This document shows positions 1 through 8,268 of a stretch of DNA of 64,000 bases, one piece after another. Position 1 is the first letter of the stretch. The number at the start of each line of letters is the position of its first letter. Made by a program: the position numbers and the translations under genes. The stretch is from positions 7,858-71,857 of the forward strand of contig CAYRES010000014.1 in NCBI GenBank assembly GCA_964423425.1, given 5' to 3'. Under the pieces are notes generated by a model, which saw only the letters and a list, made by a program, of their open reading frames with translations, had not been told where the DNA came from and did not search any database. This DNA comes from CAYRES01 sp964423425. GTDB taxonomy: Bacteria > Actinomycetota > Thermoleophilia > RBG-16-64-13.

Positions 1-117
1 GAAGCGAGGCCTTTCGGCTTCGACCCACTCTCCGGAGACCTGGCGGTGTCTGCCCCGTCCTTCGGCCCTCGCCAACGCGTGCAGCACGTTGTAGCCGTCT
101 ATGAGATACACCGTCAC
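1..117 (-). CDS. yacP: YacP-like NYN-domain nuclease, N-terminal part
   Basis: Only the first 39 codons are inside the window; the gene runs off the left edge. The GTG start overlaps the rlmB stop in a GTGA arrangement. The visible start, VTVYLIDGYNVLHAL, is the hallmark first strand of NYN/PIN-like ribonucleases: a hydrophobic strand ending in an Asp that helps bind the catalytic metal. In Bacillus the same gene (yacP/rae1) lies directly downstream of rlmB and encodes a ribosome-associated mRNA endonuclease. The family call rests on this motif plus synteny. The rest of the active site cannot be seen. Confidence 0.8.
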   Translation of the reverse strand, partial: MTVYLIDGYNVLHALARAEGRGRHRQVSGEWVEAERPRF

Positions 118-1016
118 GGCTTTCCTTCCTCCGCCCGCCCCTCGCCTCGCTGCCTCAGAGTCTCGAAGAGCAGGATTCCCGCCGCCACACTCACGTTGAG
201 AGACTCCACCCCGCCCCGCAGAGGAATGTGCACGGTGAGATCGCAGGCCTTCTCCACCCGCCGCCCCAGACCTGCTCCCTCGGCGCCCAGCACCACAACC
301 AGGGGCCGCCGATAGTCGGCGTTCGCGTACATCTGTCCGGAGGAGAGCGAAGCCCCGTACACCCAGAAACCGGCGTCCTTGGCCTCCTGCAGGAAGTCGG
401 TGAGATTCCGAACCTGCGCCACCCTCGCCCTCTCAGTGGTGCCCGCCGAGGCCTTGACCACCGCCGGAGTGACGACGGCCGTGCGGTGCCGTGGGATGAC
501 CACCGCGGCCCCAGCCGCAGTCGCCACCCGTATCACAGCCCCCAGATTGTGGGGGTCCTGCACCCGGTCGAGTGCCACGATCAGGTCGGTTGGGGCGCCG
601 GGAGCATTCGCTGCCGCCCGCTCACCCGCCTCCTCCGCGACCACTCCCTCGATCAACACAGACTCTTCGACGTACGGATAGGGGCCGACCTCCGCCGCCA
701 CGCCCTGGTGCTCGAAGGTGCCCACCCGCTCCGCCAAGACATCGGCATCCAGTCGGTCCACACGGGGAAGCCTCCCGCCCTGAGTGGCCACCCAGCCCTC
801 GAGGTCCGCCTGAAGCCTGTCGCCGCCTGCACCGGTGGCCACGAACACCCGTCGGACCCGCCGGCACCCCACGAGCGCCTCCTTGACCGGGTTTCGCCCG
901 TAAATGACCTGGCCGGCACTGCCGGCCACCTCTACGGCGTCCGCCTCCGGCGGCCTTCTGCTGCCTCGTTCGCGTGCGATGGCCGGCTCACTCCACTCGT
1001 ATGACCTTGAACCCAT
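114..1016 (-). CDS. rlmB: 23S rRNA (guanosine-2'-O)-methyltransferase RlmB (TrmH/SPOUT family)
   Basis: It is predicted to methylate a 23S rRNA guanosine ribose using S-adenosylmethionine. About 300 aa. An N-terminal RNA-binding substrate domain begins at QVIYGRNPVKEAL, with the start of the SPOUT knot at LIVALDRVQDPHNLGAVIR. The C-terminal SPOUT motifs are VLGAEGAGL and IPLRGGVESLNVSVA. The start is uncertain. ATG at 1016 overlaps the end of cysS by 29 nt, while a GTG at 929 would remove a poorly conserved 29-residue tail. The rlmB stop overlaps the yacP start. The Bacillus counterpart has Mini-III (mrnC) between cysS and rlmB, which is absent here. Confidence 0.9.
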   Translation of the reverse strand: MGSRSYEWSEPAIARERGSRRPPEADAVEVAGSAGQVIYGRNPVKEALVGCRRVRRVFVATGAGGDRLQADLEGWVATQGGRLPRVDRLDADVLAERVGTFEHQGVAAEVGPYPYVEESVLIEGVVAEEAGERAAANAPGAPTDLIVALDRVQDPHNLGAVIRVATAAGAAVVIPRHRTAVVTPAVVKASAGTTERARVAQVRNLTDFLQEAKDAGFWVYGASLSSGQMYANADYRRPLVVVLGAEGAGLGRRVEKACDLTVHIPLRGGVESLNVSVAAGILLFETLRQRGEGRAEEGKP

Positions 1017-2424
1017 CCGGCGTATCGCGCACTTCGTAACCCCGCGCAAGGATCTCGTCGCGCAGACGGTCGGCTTCGACGAAGTTCTTCTCCGCACGCA
1101 TACGCCGGCGCTCGGAGGCCATCTCGAGCACGTCGGCGGGGATCTCCTCCCCCACCTTGGCCACCGTGTCGAGACCCAGGACGTGTACCATGGTCAGAAG
1201 GCCTTCGCGAGTCTTCTCCACCGCCTGCGCCGAGACCCGTCGGTCACCCAAGGCGGCGTTCACCTCACGGGCGGCCGCGAACACCGCCGCCAAGGCGGCC
1301 GCGGTGTTGAGGTCATCGGCCAGCGCTTCGTTGAATTCCGCGCGATGCCTGCCCATGGCCTCCAGCAACTCGGTATCCGCCGCGGCGCCGGGCGGTGCGG
1401 GGGCGGCTTCCTCGCGGGTTCCCTCGGCGGCGGCGCCCTCACCCAGGTAGTCGTCCACCGCCCGGAACAGATTCTTCAGGCGCTCCACCTGCTGGGTGGC
1501 CTCGTCGAGTGACTCATGGCTGAATTCGATAGAGCTCCGATAATGGCTACTCAAGAAGAAGCAGATGAGCGCCTCGGGTTTGTAGACCTTGAGCGCCTCG
1601 CGCAACAAGAAGATGTTGCCGATGCTCTTCGACATCTTCTCTTCACGGGTGTTCAACATGCCGTTGTGCATCCAGAAGCGGGCGAAGTCACGGCCCGCAG
1701 CCTCGGCTTGGGCGATTTCGTTCTCATGGTGCGGGAAGATGAGGTCGCGGCCACCCCCATGGATATCGAAGCCGGGCCCCAGGTACTTGAGGCTCATGGC
1801 CGAGCACTCAATGTGCCAACCGGGACGACCGGGCCCCCAGGGGCTGTCCCACTGAGGCTCGCCCGGCTTGGCACCCTTCCACAGGGCGAAGTCGAGAGGG
1901 TCTTCCTTGGTCTCGCCCGGGGCGACGCGGCAGCCGTGCCGCATCTCGGCTATCTGCTGCCGGCTGAGCTTCCCGTACGGGGAATAGCTGTCGACATCAA
2001 AGTACACATCACCATCGGCTACGTAGGCGTGCCCCGCTTCCACCAAACCCTCGATGAGCTCGATGATCTCGGCGATGTGGTCGGTCGCATATGGCTCGAT
2101 GTCGGGTCTGCCCAAGCCCAACTTGCCCGTGTCCTCGACGTAGGCGGTGGCGAACTCCTCTGCCACCTCCTGCCACGTACGCCCTTCCTCCGCCGCCTTG
2201 TTGATGATGCGGTCGTCGATATCGGTGATGTTCTCGACCAGGGTGACCGTGAGGCCCTGCGATTCGAAGTAGCGCTTGGCCACCATGGAGAGAACATAGG
2301 GGCGGGCGTTGCCCAGATGCACGTAGTTGTAGACGGTGGGGCCGCACACGTACATGGTGACGCGGTCGCCGTCGCGCGGAACGAAGTCGGTCTTGCCCTG
2401 ACGGAGGGAATCGTACAGACGCAT
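988..2424 (-). CDS. cysS: Cysteinyl-tRNA synthetase
   Basis: Class I aminoacyl-tRNA synthetase charging tRNA-Cys, 478 aa. The HIGH-like motif is VHLGNARPY near residue 35, and the KMSKS motif is EKMSKSIGN in the middle of the protein. Zinc ligands are visible as the Cys of MYVCGPTVYN, the Cys of WHIECSAM and the His residues of FPHHENEIAQ. The ATG at 2424 is preferred over an upstream in-frame codon at 2496, because conserved sequence starts at MRLYDSLRQGK and a GGAGG box lies 10 nt upstream. It follows gltX on the same strand, as in Bacillus, but without the cysE found there. Confidence 0.97.
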   Translation of the reverse strand: MRLYDSLRQGKTDFVPRDGDRVTMYVCGPTVYNYVHLGNARPYVLSMVAKRYFESQGLTVTLVENITDIDDRIINKAAEEGRTWQEVAEEFATAYVEDTGKLGLGRPDIEPYATDHIAEIIELIEGLVEAGHAYVADGDVYFDVDSYSPYGKLSRQQIAEMRHGCRVAPGETKEDPLDFALWKGAKPGEPQWDSPWGPGRPGWHIECSAMSLKYLGPGFDIHGGGRDLIFPHHENEIAQAEAAGRDFARFWMHNGMLNTREEKMSKSIGNIFLLREALKVYKPEALICFFLSSHYRSSIEFSHESLDEATQQVERLKNLFRAVDDYLGEGAAAEGTREEAAPAPPGAAADTELLEAMGRHRAEFNEALADDLNTAAALAAVFAAAREVNAALGDRRVSAQAVEKTREGLLTMVHVLGLDTVAKVGEEIPADVLEMASERRRMRAEKNFVEADRLRDEILARGYEVRDTPDGFKVIRVE

Positions 2425-2453
2425 GGGCGTGTATCCTCCACTAGCTGCGGGAT

Positions 2454-2479
2454 GCGCTGCGCCGCCAGCGGCGCAGCGC
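2454..2479. repeat. 12-bp perfect inverted repeat between gltX and cysS
   Basis: GCGCTGCGCCGC and its exact reverse complement are separated by two bases, so RNA from either strand could form an 11-12 bp GC stem. It sits about 30 nt upstream of the cysS start, in the gltX-cysS gap. There is no T-tract, so it may be an attenuator, processing signal or U-less terminator for gltX. Nothing shows which. Confidence 0.5.
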
Positions 2480-2653
2480 CCGTTTCCAAGCCTCACATGC
2501 TAGCACGGTGGCGCACCGGAGCCCACGGCCGCGCGCGGCCCGCATACACGTCCGCCGGCAGCACCTGGGCACAGCCACCTCCACGGTCAGCATGGCACCT
2601 GCCTCTGCTGCCGGCGCCACCCACCTGCTCCCCGACCTGCCTCCTACACCGCC

Positions 2654-4108
2654 CTACCCGCGGGCGACGCGAAGGCCACGCGAGAGGCGTCCGAGGATAC
2701 GGGTGCGACCCAAGCCGGCCACCAGGTAGAAGAGTTCCGGTCCCTGATCGCGTCCGGTCAGCGCCACCCTGAGCGGCAGGTAGATGGACTTGCCCTTGAT
2801 GCCCCGCTCCTTGCACACCGTGGCAATTTCCCTGAGAATCTGCCGCGCCCGGTCGATCGAGAGATACTCCTCGTGTACCGCCGACACGGCCTCATCGAGT
2901 AGCTCCAACACCTGGTCGACGCCCGGCTCAGTCAGTGCTCCCGCGTGAGGAGACGCCGCCGGATCGATCTCCTCGGCGAACACCGTCGCGTACGTGGGCG
3001 CCTCGGCGAGAGTCACCAGATTGGCCTGGACGGCCGCCGCCACCACCTCCGCCTGCCCGGGGGCAAAGGAGAGACCCGCTTCCTCCAGATAGGGCGCGAT
3101 GAGCCTGGCCAGCTCCCCGGCATCGAGCTCCCGGATGTAGAGGCCGTTCAGCCAGTTGAGCTTGTCGAGATCGAAGGCAGCCGGACTCTTCGACACACGG
3201 CCCATGTCGAACTCGGCCACCAACTGCTCGAGGGTGAAGAGTTCCCGTTCATCGCCCGGGTGCCACGACAGGAGGGCCAGATAGTTCACCACGGCCTGGG
3301 GCAGGTAACCCAGGTCGCGGAACTCCCCGATGGAGGTGGCACCGTGCCGCTTCGACAGCTTGCCCCCGTCGGGAGCGTGAATCAACGAGTGGTGGGCATA
3401 TACCGGGGCGTCTTCGCCCAAGGCCGCGAAGAGCATCAGCTGCCTGGCCGTGTTGGTGAGGTGGTCCTCTCCCCTGATCACGTGGGTGATCTTCATGCCG
3501 GCATCGTCGATGACGACGGCGTAGTTGTAGGAGAAGCCACCGTCGCTCCGCTTGAGGATGAAGTCTCCGATCACCTCGGAGGAGAAGTTTATGGTGCCGT
3601 GGATGAGATCGGTGAACGACACCTCACCGTGAGGCACCTTGAAGCGCACCGTGTGGGGATGGCCCTCAGCCAGACGGCGCGCCACCTCCTCGGCCTCGAG
3701 GCGCAGACATCTCCGGTCGTACTTGGGCATGAGGCCCCGGTCCAGTTGCTCCTGCTTGAGTTCTTCCAATCGCTCTTCGGTGCAGAAGCAGGGGTACGCG
3801 TGCCCCGATTCGAGCAGACGATTCACGCCGTCTTCATACAGCTCCGTACGTTCGCTCTGGCGGTAGGGCCCAGAAGCCCCTCCCACATCGGGCCCCTCGT
3901 CGGCCTGCAACCCCAGCCAGTGGAGGTCGCGAGTGATACTGGATTCGTGCTCACGCAGCGACCGCTTGATGTCGGTATCCTCGATGCGAAGCACAAAGAC
4001 GCCCTCGCCGTGGCGGGCGAAGAGGTAGTTGTAGAGCGCTGTGCGGGCGCTCCCGATATGCAGCGTCCCTGTGGGGCTGGGAGCGAAACGGACACGTATC
4101 TGATTCAT
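2654..4108 (-). CDS. gltX: Glutamyl-tRNA synthetase
   Basis: Class I synthetase, 484 aa. The HIGH motif region is FAPSPTGTLHIGSARTAL near the N-terminus, and KLSKRHGA is the KMSKS counterpart near residue 245. A zinc-binding insert is indicated by YPCFCTEERLEE and a later YDRRC. The start at MNQIRVRFAPSP (4108) is chosen because conservation begins there. The reading frame continues 15 codons upstream to 4153 without family similarity. Whether it also misacylates tRNA-Gln cannot be judged, since gatCAB or glnS are not in the window. Its 3' end is 230 nt from cysS and its start is 88 nt from the cation exporter. Confidence 0.96.
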   Translation of the reverse strand: MNQIRVRFAPSPTGTLHIGSARTALYNYLFARHGEGVFVLRIEDTDIKRSLREHESSITRDLHWLGLQADEGPDVGGASGPYRQSERTELYEDGVNRLLESGHAYPCFCTEERLEELKQEQLDRGLMPKYDRRCLRLEAEEVARRLAEGHPHTVRFKVPHGEVSFTDLIHGTINFSSEVIGDFILKRSDGGFSYNYAVVIDDAGMKITHVIRGEDHLTNTARQLMLFAALGEDAPVYAHHSLIHAPDGGKLSKRHGATSIGEFRDLGYLPQAVVNYLALLSWHPGDERELFTLEQLVAEFDMGRVSKSPAAFDLDKLNWLNGLYIRELDAGELARLIAPYLEEAGLSFAPGQAEVVAAAVQANLVTLAEAPTYATVFAEEIDPAASPHAGALTEPGVDQVLELLDEAVSAVHEEYLSIDRARQILREIATVCKERGIKGKSIYLPLRVALTGRDQGPELFYLVAGLGRTRILGRLSRGLRVARG

Positions 4109-4196
4109 GCGGAATGCCGCCTCGGTCGGTGATGTGTAGGAGCCCGGCCGCACAGGCGCGAGGCCGGCGCGGCACGACTCGGCCGTCCCGGCAATG

Positions 4197-5174
4197 CTAC
4201 CGCACTTCCCGCCCGTCGTCGTCTCGCGTCCGTTCGAGCGGGTCCATGTGTACGGTCACATCGTCGATCTCGGGGATGTCGAGCACCGCGAGACGTATCC
4301 GCTGCTCTAGGTCGTGGGCCGTTTGCAGGGAGAGGTCGCCGTCGACCTCAACGTGCATGCTCACCATGAGTTCCGGGCCTCGGAAATACGCCTTGAGGTC
4401 GTGCACCGAGAGCACAGAGTGCTCCCGGCAGGCGAGCGCCTTGACCTGCCGCCTGATCTCCGGCGGGGCGGCCCTGCCGACCATGTAGCCGATGTTCTGG
4501 CGCAGCACCTCAAACGCGGTGAAGGCCACAAAGAGGGAGACAACCAACGCGCAGATGGGGTCCGCCCGCGGTAGTCCGAACACGGTGCCACCCAGGTACC
4601 CCACCACGGCCGCGGCGGTGGCGAGCACGTCGGCGGCCGCATCCATGCCGGTGGCGGCGAGGGCGGGTGAGTGTATCTGCCGAGAAGCCCTGCGCGCGTA
4701 GACGGCGATGAACGTTTTGGCCGCCATGCCGCCACCGAGCACCGGGAGCGCCAACGCGTTCCTCTCCACGCCGGTGGGATCGATGATGCCCCGTACTCCC
4801 GAGAGCGCCAGCCGGTAGGCTACCACCCCGATGCTCACCCCTATCACGAGACTGATGATGGGCTCGATGGCGCGATGCCCCTGGGGATGCCGGGCATCGG
4901 CCGGCTTGAGGGAGAACCACATGCCAACCAGCAGAAACAGCGAATAGACCGTATCGGAGAGGTTGTTGAGGCCGTCGGCCACAATGCTCAAGCTGCCGGT
5001 GAGGAGACCGAGGGCCAGTTTGCCTCCTCCCAGCACGGCATTGACAAGCACATTCAGGAGAGTGAAGCGGCGGGACACCCGCTGTTTGCCCGACAGACGA
5101 AAGGCCCGCTTGCGCTCCACCACGTTGTCGGCCCGGATTCCATCGAGGCGCGTGTGTCTTTCTGCCTTCAACAT
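4197..5174 (-). CDS. Cation diffusion facilitator (CDF) transporter, possibly Mn2+
   Basis: An inner-membrane divalent-metal exporter of 325 aa with about six membrane segments and a C-terminal cytoplasmic metal-sensing domain (from about residue 230). The metal site in TM2 reads ADGLNNLSD (N-x3-D) and in TM5 reads GMDAAADVL (D-x3-D). In CDF proteins, Zn exporters usually carry H-x3-D in both places. The ND/DD pattern matches that described for the pneumococcal Mn exporter MntE, so Mn2+ is the best guess. The gene starts 7 nt after ispDF stops and is probably co-transcribed. It is an insertion relative to the usual ispDF-gltX order. Confidence 0.88.
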   Translation of the reverse strand: MLKAERHTRLDGIRADNVVERKRAFRLSGKQRVSRRFTLLNVLVNAVLGGGKLALGLLTGSLSIVADGLNNLSDTVYSLFLLVGMWFSLKPADARHPQGHRAIEPIISLVIGVSIGVVAYRLALSGVRGIIDPTGVERNALALPVLGGGMAAKTFIAVYARRASRQIHSPALAATGMDAAADVLATAAAVVGYLGGTVFGLPRADPICALVVSLFVAFTAFEVLRQNIGYMVGRAAPPEIRRQVKALACREHSVLSVHDLKAYFRGPELMVSMHVEVDGDLSLQTAHDLEQRIRLAVLDIPEIDDVTVHMDPLERTRDDDGREVR

Positions 5175-5180
5175 CTCGCG

Positions 5181-6659
5181 TCAGACCTCCCGGCGTCCGC
5201 CCCGGCTACCCAGCGGGCGGCCCACAACCCGGCCCGTGGCCGGAGACCCGCCCTCTCGGGTGGTCCCGGCGTTGCCGGCGAGCGCAGTGTGGGGTGCCGC
5301 CGCGACACCACCTACACCTGAGGCCGCGTCCGCAGCCGGAGCCGGGCCACTTCGCACCAGCAAGGCCACGGCCTGGGCGGCAATGCCTTCCCCGCGGCCG
5401 GTGAAACCCATGCCCTCGGTGGTGGTGCCCCGTACTCCCACCCGCCCGGCCTCCACGCCGAGAGCCTGGGCCATGCGGCACTGCATGGCCTCACGGTGCG
5501 GAGCTACGCGCGGCTCTTCGCACACCACCACGCAATCGAGGTTCGCCACCACGTAGCCGACCCTCGCCAGCATACGCCCCACTTCCTCGAGCAGGCGCAG
5601 GCTGTCGGCTCCCGCGTACGCGGGATCAGTGTCGGGGAAATGCCGGCCGATGTCCTCCAGGCCGGCGGCGCCGAGAAGCGCGTCCATGGCCGCGTGAACC
5701 ACTACATCGGCGTCACTGTGCCCCTCCAGCCCACGCTCCTCCCGCACCCTCACTCCGCCGAGCACCAAGGCGCGGGTAGGCGCGAAGCGGTGCGCATCAA
5801 GGCCCAGACCAACACGGAGATCCGGCAAGGAGCCGGCCAGGACGGGCTCCGGCGACCTGCCTTCGAGTAGCCGTTCCACCATCTCGGCGTCACGCGGATG
5901 GGTCACCTTCAGGAGGTGGGGAGAACCTTCGACGGTGGCCACCCGCCCTCCCCATCGTTCCACCAACGACGCGTCGTCGGTCGAGGCGAGAAGCACCTTC
6001 TCATCTGCGGCGTATGCTTCGATAAGTGCCTCCCGGCGGAACACCTGAGGAGTCTGGGCGAGCCGCAGGCCGCCCCTCGCCGGCGTCTCCAACACCACGC
6101 CGTCGGAGTCCACGGACTTCACCGTGTCGGTGGGGATCAGCCCGGGAATCGCACCTGCGAGCGACGGGTCGGCTCCCAGCGCAGCAACGAGACGCTCTAC
6201 CAGGTCGGATTGCACCAGGGGGCGGGCGGCGTCGTGCACACCCAGGTAGGGCGCACTGCAGAGGCCGGCCAGGCATTCCACCCCGGCCCGCACCGAGAGA
6301 GCCCGGTGCCCTCCCCCGGCCACCACGGCCTTGACCTTGAGGAACTCGCCCCCCACATAGTGCAGGCGGCAGAACTCGACATCATCGGGAGGAACGACCA
6401 CCACCACCGTCTCGACGGGCTGGGCCGCCTCGAGAGCGGAAAGCGTATGGGCGAGCAGGGGACGCCCCCCCACTGCGACAAACTGCTTGGGCGCATCGAA
6501 ACCGAAGCGGCTGCCACTGCCGGCAGCCGCCACCACGAGACCAACTCCGGCTGGCGATCGGCGGGCTGGACCCTCGCCGGCGGCCGGCGCACAGACAGGC
6601 GCCTGTGGGCGCCCGCCGCGCGCCGGCCGCCCGGCGATATCTTCCTCCGAAGTCGTCAC
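5181..6659 (-). CDS. ispDF: Bifunctional IspD/IspF isoprenoid enzyme
   Basis: It catalyses two steps of the methylerythritol phosphate pathway: CTP transfer to MEP (IspD) and cyclisation to the 2,4-cyclodiphosphate (IspF). 492 aa. The IspD domain starts near residue 38 with VGLVVAAAGSGSRFG and PKQF. The IspF domain starts near residue 285 with RVGLGLDAHRF and GHSDADVVVHAAMDALLGA, which carries the metal ligands. About 35 extra residues at each end are low-complexity. The GTG start overlaps the stop of the upstream PIN/TRAM gene (GTGA). The fusion is well known in several phyla, whereas Bacillus has separate ispD and ispF at this locus. Confidence 0.95.
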   Translation of the reverse strand: MTTSEEDIAGRPARGGRPQAPVCAPAAGEGPARRSPAGVGLVVAAAGSGSRFGFDAPKQFVAVGGRPLLAHTLSALEAAQPVETVVVVVPPDDVEFCRLHYVGGEFLKVKAVVAGGGHRALSVRAGVECLAGLCSAPYLGVHDAARPLVQSDLVERLVAALGADPSLAGAIPGLIPTDTVKSVDSDGVVLETPARGGLRLAQTPQVFRREALIEAYAADEKVLLASTDDASLVERWGGRVATVEGSPHLLKVTHPRDAEMVERLLEGRSPEPVLAGSLPDLRVGLGLDAHRFAPTRALVLGGVRVREERGLEGHSDADVVVHAAMDALLGAAGLEDIGRHFPDTDPAYAGADSLRLLEEVGRMLARVGYVVANLDCVVVCEEPRVAPHREAMQCRMAQALGVEAGRVGVRGTTTEGMGFTGRGEGIAAQAVALLVRSGPAPAADAASGVGGVAAAPHTALAGNAGTTREGGSPATGRVVGRPLGSRGGRREV

Positions 6660-7702
6660 ATCGCCAACCTACCGAACACCATCTTGCCGGCCGGGTTCTG
6701 CAACACCGAGGTCACCTCGATATCCACATCCTCGCCCAGCCGGTCGCGGCCGCCCTCGACGACCACCATGGTGCCGTCCTCCAGGTAGGCCACGCCTTGA
6801 TCGATCTCCTTGCCCTCGCGCACGACGTGCACCGCCAGGCTTTCGCCCGGCAGGACCACCGGCCGCACGGCGTTGGCGAGATCGTTCACGTTGAGTACCT
6901 CGACCCCCTGGATCTGAGCCACCTTATTCAGGTTGAAATCGGTGGTGACGATGCGGCCCTGAAGCTCCTTGGCGAGCTTGATGAGCTTCGCGTCGACTTC
7001 ACTCAGGCCGGGGAAATCGCGGTCCATGATCACCACGTCCTCGTAGGTGCCCTGCAGCGCATCCACGCACTCAAGACCCCGCCGGCCCCGCGCCCGCCTG
7101 AGGGGGTCGGTAGAGTCGGCGATAGACTGCAGTTCCTCGAGTACGAACCCGGGGATGATGATGGTGCCCTCCAGGAAGTGCGCGGGCACGATGTCGCCGA
7201 TACGTCCGTCGATGATGGCCGACGTATCGAGCACCTTGGGGCTTATGACGCCGGTGGTGGTGGTCGCCGCCTGGGCCTTAAGCCCGAACAGCCGGGCGAT
7301 ATCCTGGTGGCGCTGATAACCCAGAAACGCGAAACAGTAGCCGCTGATGGCGAAGACGATGACCAGTAGGTAGTCGCCCACCACCGGCAACTGCTTGAGC
7401 CCCAGGCTGATGAGCGCCGCGACACCCAGCCCCACCATGAGACCGAGGCTGGACACCACGAGACCGGCCGCGCTCACCTTCGCCGTGGCCTGGTCGAGCG
7501 TACGGCCGAGACGGGACAACTCCCGCCCGACTCCGCCGCCCACCAGGATGCCGATGGCCACGCCCAGGAGAACACCGAGAACAATGAATAAGACGTAGTA
7601 TGTGCCGGATGAGAACACAGTGCGCCTCAGCAGGGCGCTCGCAGCCTCGTAGCCACCCAATCCACCCACTATCGCGAACACGAAGCGCCAGATTACAACC
7701 AT
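6656..7702 (-). CDS. Membrane-anchored PIN and TRAM domain protein (YacL family)
   Basis: About 348 aa. The N-terminal half has four predicted membrane segments within the first 130 residues. A PIN nuclease domain follows, with acidic residues in KVLDTSAIIDGR and VDAKLIKLAKEL...VTTDFNLN. A C-terminal TRAM RNA-binding domain covers the last 60 residues. ATG at 7702 is chosen because the AAGGAGG box is 8 nt upstream; a GTG three codons earlier abuts that box. The position between carD/disA and ispD matches Bacillus yacL. The substrate is not established from sequence; single-stranded RNA cleavage is the family expectation. Confidence 0.9.
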   Translation of the reverse strand: MVVIWRFVFAIVGGLGGYEAASALLRRTVFSSGTYYVLFIVLGVLLGVAIGILVGGGVGRELSRLGRTLDQATAKVSAAGLVVSSLGLMVGLGVAALISLGLKQLPVVGDYLLVIVFAISGYCFAFLGYQRHQDIARLFGLKAQAATTTTGVISPKVLDTSAIIDGRIGDIVPAHFLEGTIIIPGFVLEELQSIADSTDPLRRARGRRGLECVDALQGTYEDVVIMDRDFPGLSEVDAKLIKLAKELQGRIVTTDFNLNKVAQIQGVEVLNVNDLANAVRPVVLPGESLAVHVVREGKEIDQGVAYLEDGTMVVVEGGRDRLGEDVDIEVTSVLQNPAGKMVFGRLAM

Positions 7703-7741
7703 TGCTTTCACCTCCTTCCTTCAGAATGATGCCGGGGATGC

Positions 7742-8257
7742 TCACTCAGCCGCCTCCGTGCAGATCTCCTTCAGTATCTGCTCGAGGTAGGACAGAGCAT
7801 CATCCTCGGGGAGCTGTTTTGCGTACATGAACTCTGAAGCCAGTATGCGCTTCACGCGGCCGAACATCTGTTTCTCACCCGTGGAAAGCCCTTTGGCCGC
7901 ATCGAGCAGAGCGAGGTTCCGCACCACGTCAGCCACCTCAAATACATCGCCCGACTTGATCTTCTCGCGATTGTGCTTGTAGCGGCGATTCCAGTTCTTG
8001 GGCATCTTGGTGGGATCGTCGCGCAGCACGCCGATGACTTCTTCCACGATCTGCTCGGGGATACAGGAGCGGATGCCCGCCCGCTCGGCATTCTCGACCG
8101 GCACCATGACGGTGAGGTCGCTGTGGATGATCTTGATGGTCAGATACGGCGTGGCCTGACCGGCGTGCTCCCGTCTGCTGACGTCGATCACCTCGCCCGC
8201 GCCGTGATGCGGGCACACCACTGTATCGCCGATCTCAAACACGCATCGCTCCTCCAT
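7742..8257 (-). CDS. carD: CarD/CdnL-family RNA polymerase-binding regulator
   Basis: 171 aa. The N-terminal Tudor-like RNA-polymerase interaction domain (about 1-65) has FEIGDTVVCPHHGAGEV, and the C-terminal helical DNA-contacting part contains KNWNRRYKHNREKIKSGD. CarD proteins stabilise the open promoter complex, especially at rRNA promoters, and are essential in mycobacteria. The ATG is preceded by GGAGGGGCG in the 11-nt gap after disA. Co-transcription with disA and the PIN/TRAM gene is likely. Confidence 0.95.
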   Translation of the reverse strand: MEERCVFEIGDTVVCPHHGAGEVIDVSRREHAGQATPYLTIKIIHSDLTVMVPVENAERAGIRSCIPEQIVEEVIGVLRDDPTKMPKNWNRRYKHNREKIKSGDVFEVADVVRNLALLDAAKGLSTGEKQMFGRVKRILASEFMYAKQLPEDDALSYLEQILKEICTEAAE

Positions 8258-8268
8258 CGCCCCTCCGC

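Noticed and set aside
1516..2772. Plus-strand open frame of over 400 codons across cysS
   Set aside because: It is antisense to the entire N-terminal half of a clear cysteinyl-tRNA synthetase and shows no protein family features.
2654..4196. T-box or other riboswitch upstream of gltX/cysS
   Set aside because: The available leader regions (88 and 230 nt) show no T-box sequence or specifier stem; only a simple GC inverted repeat is present.
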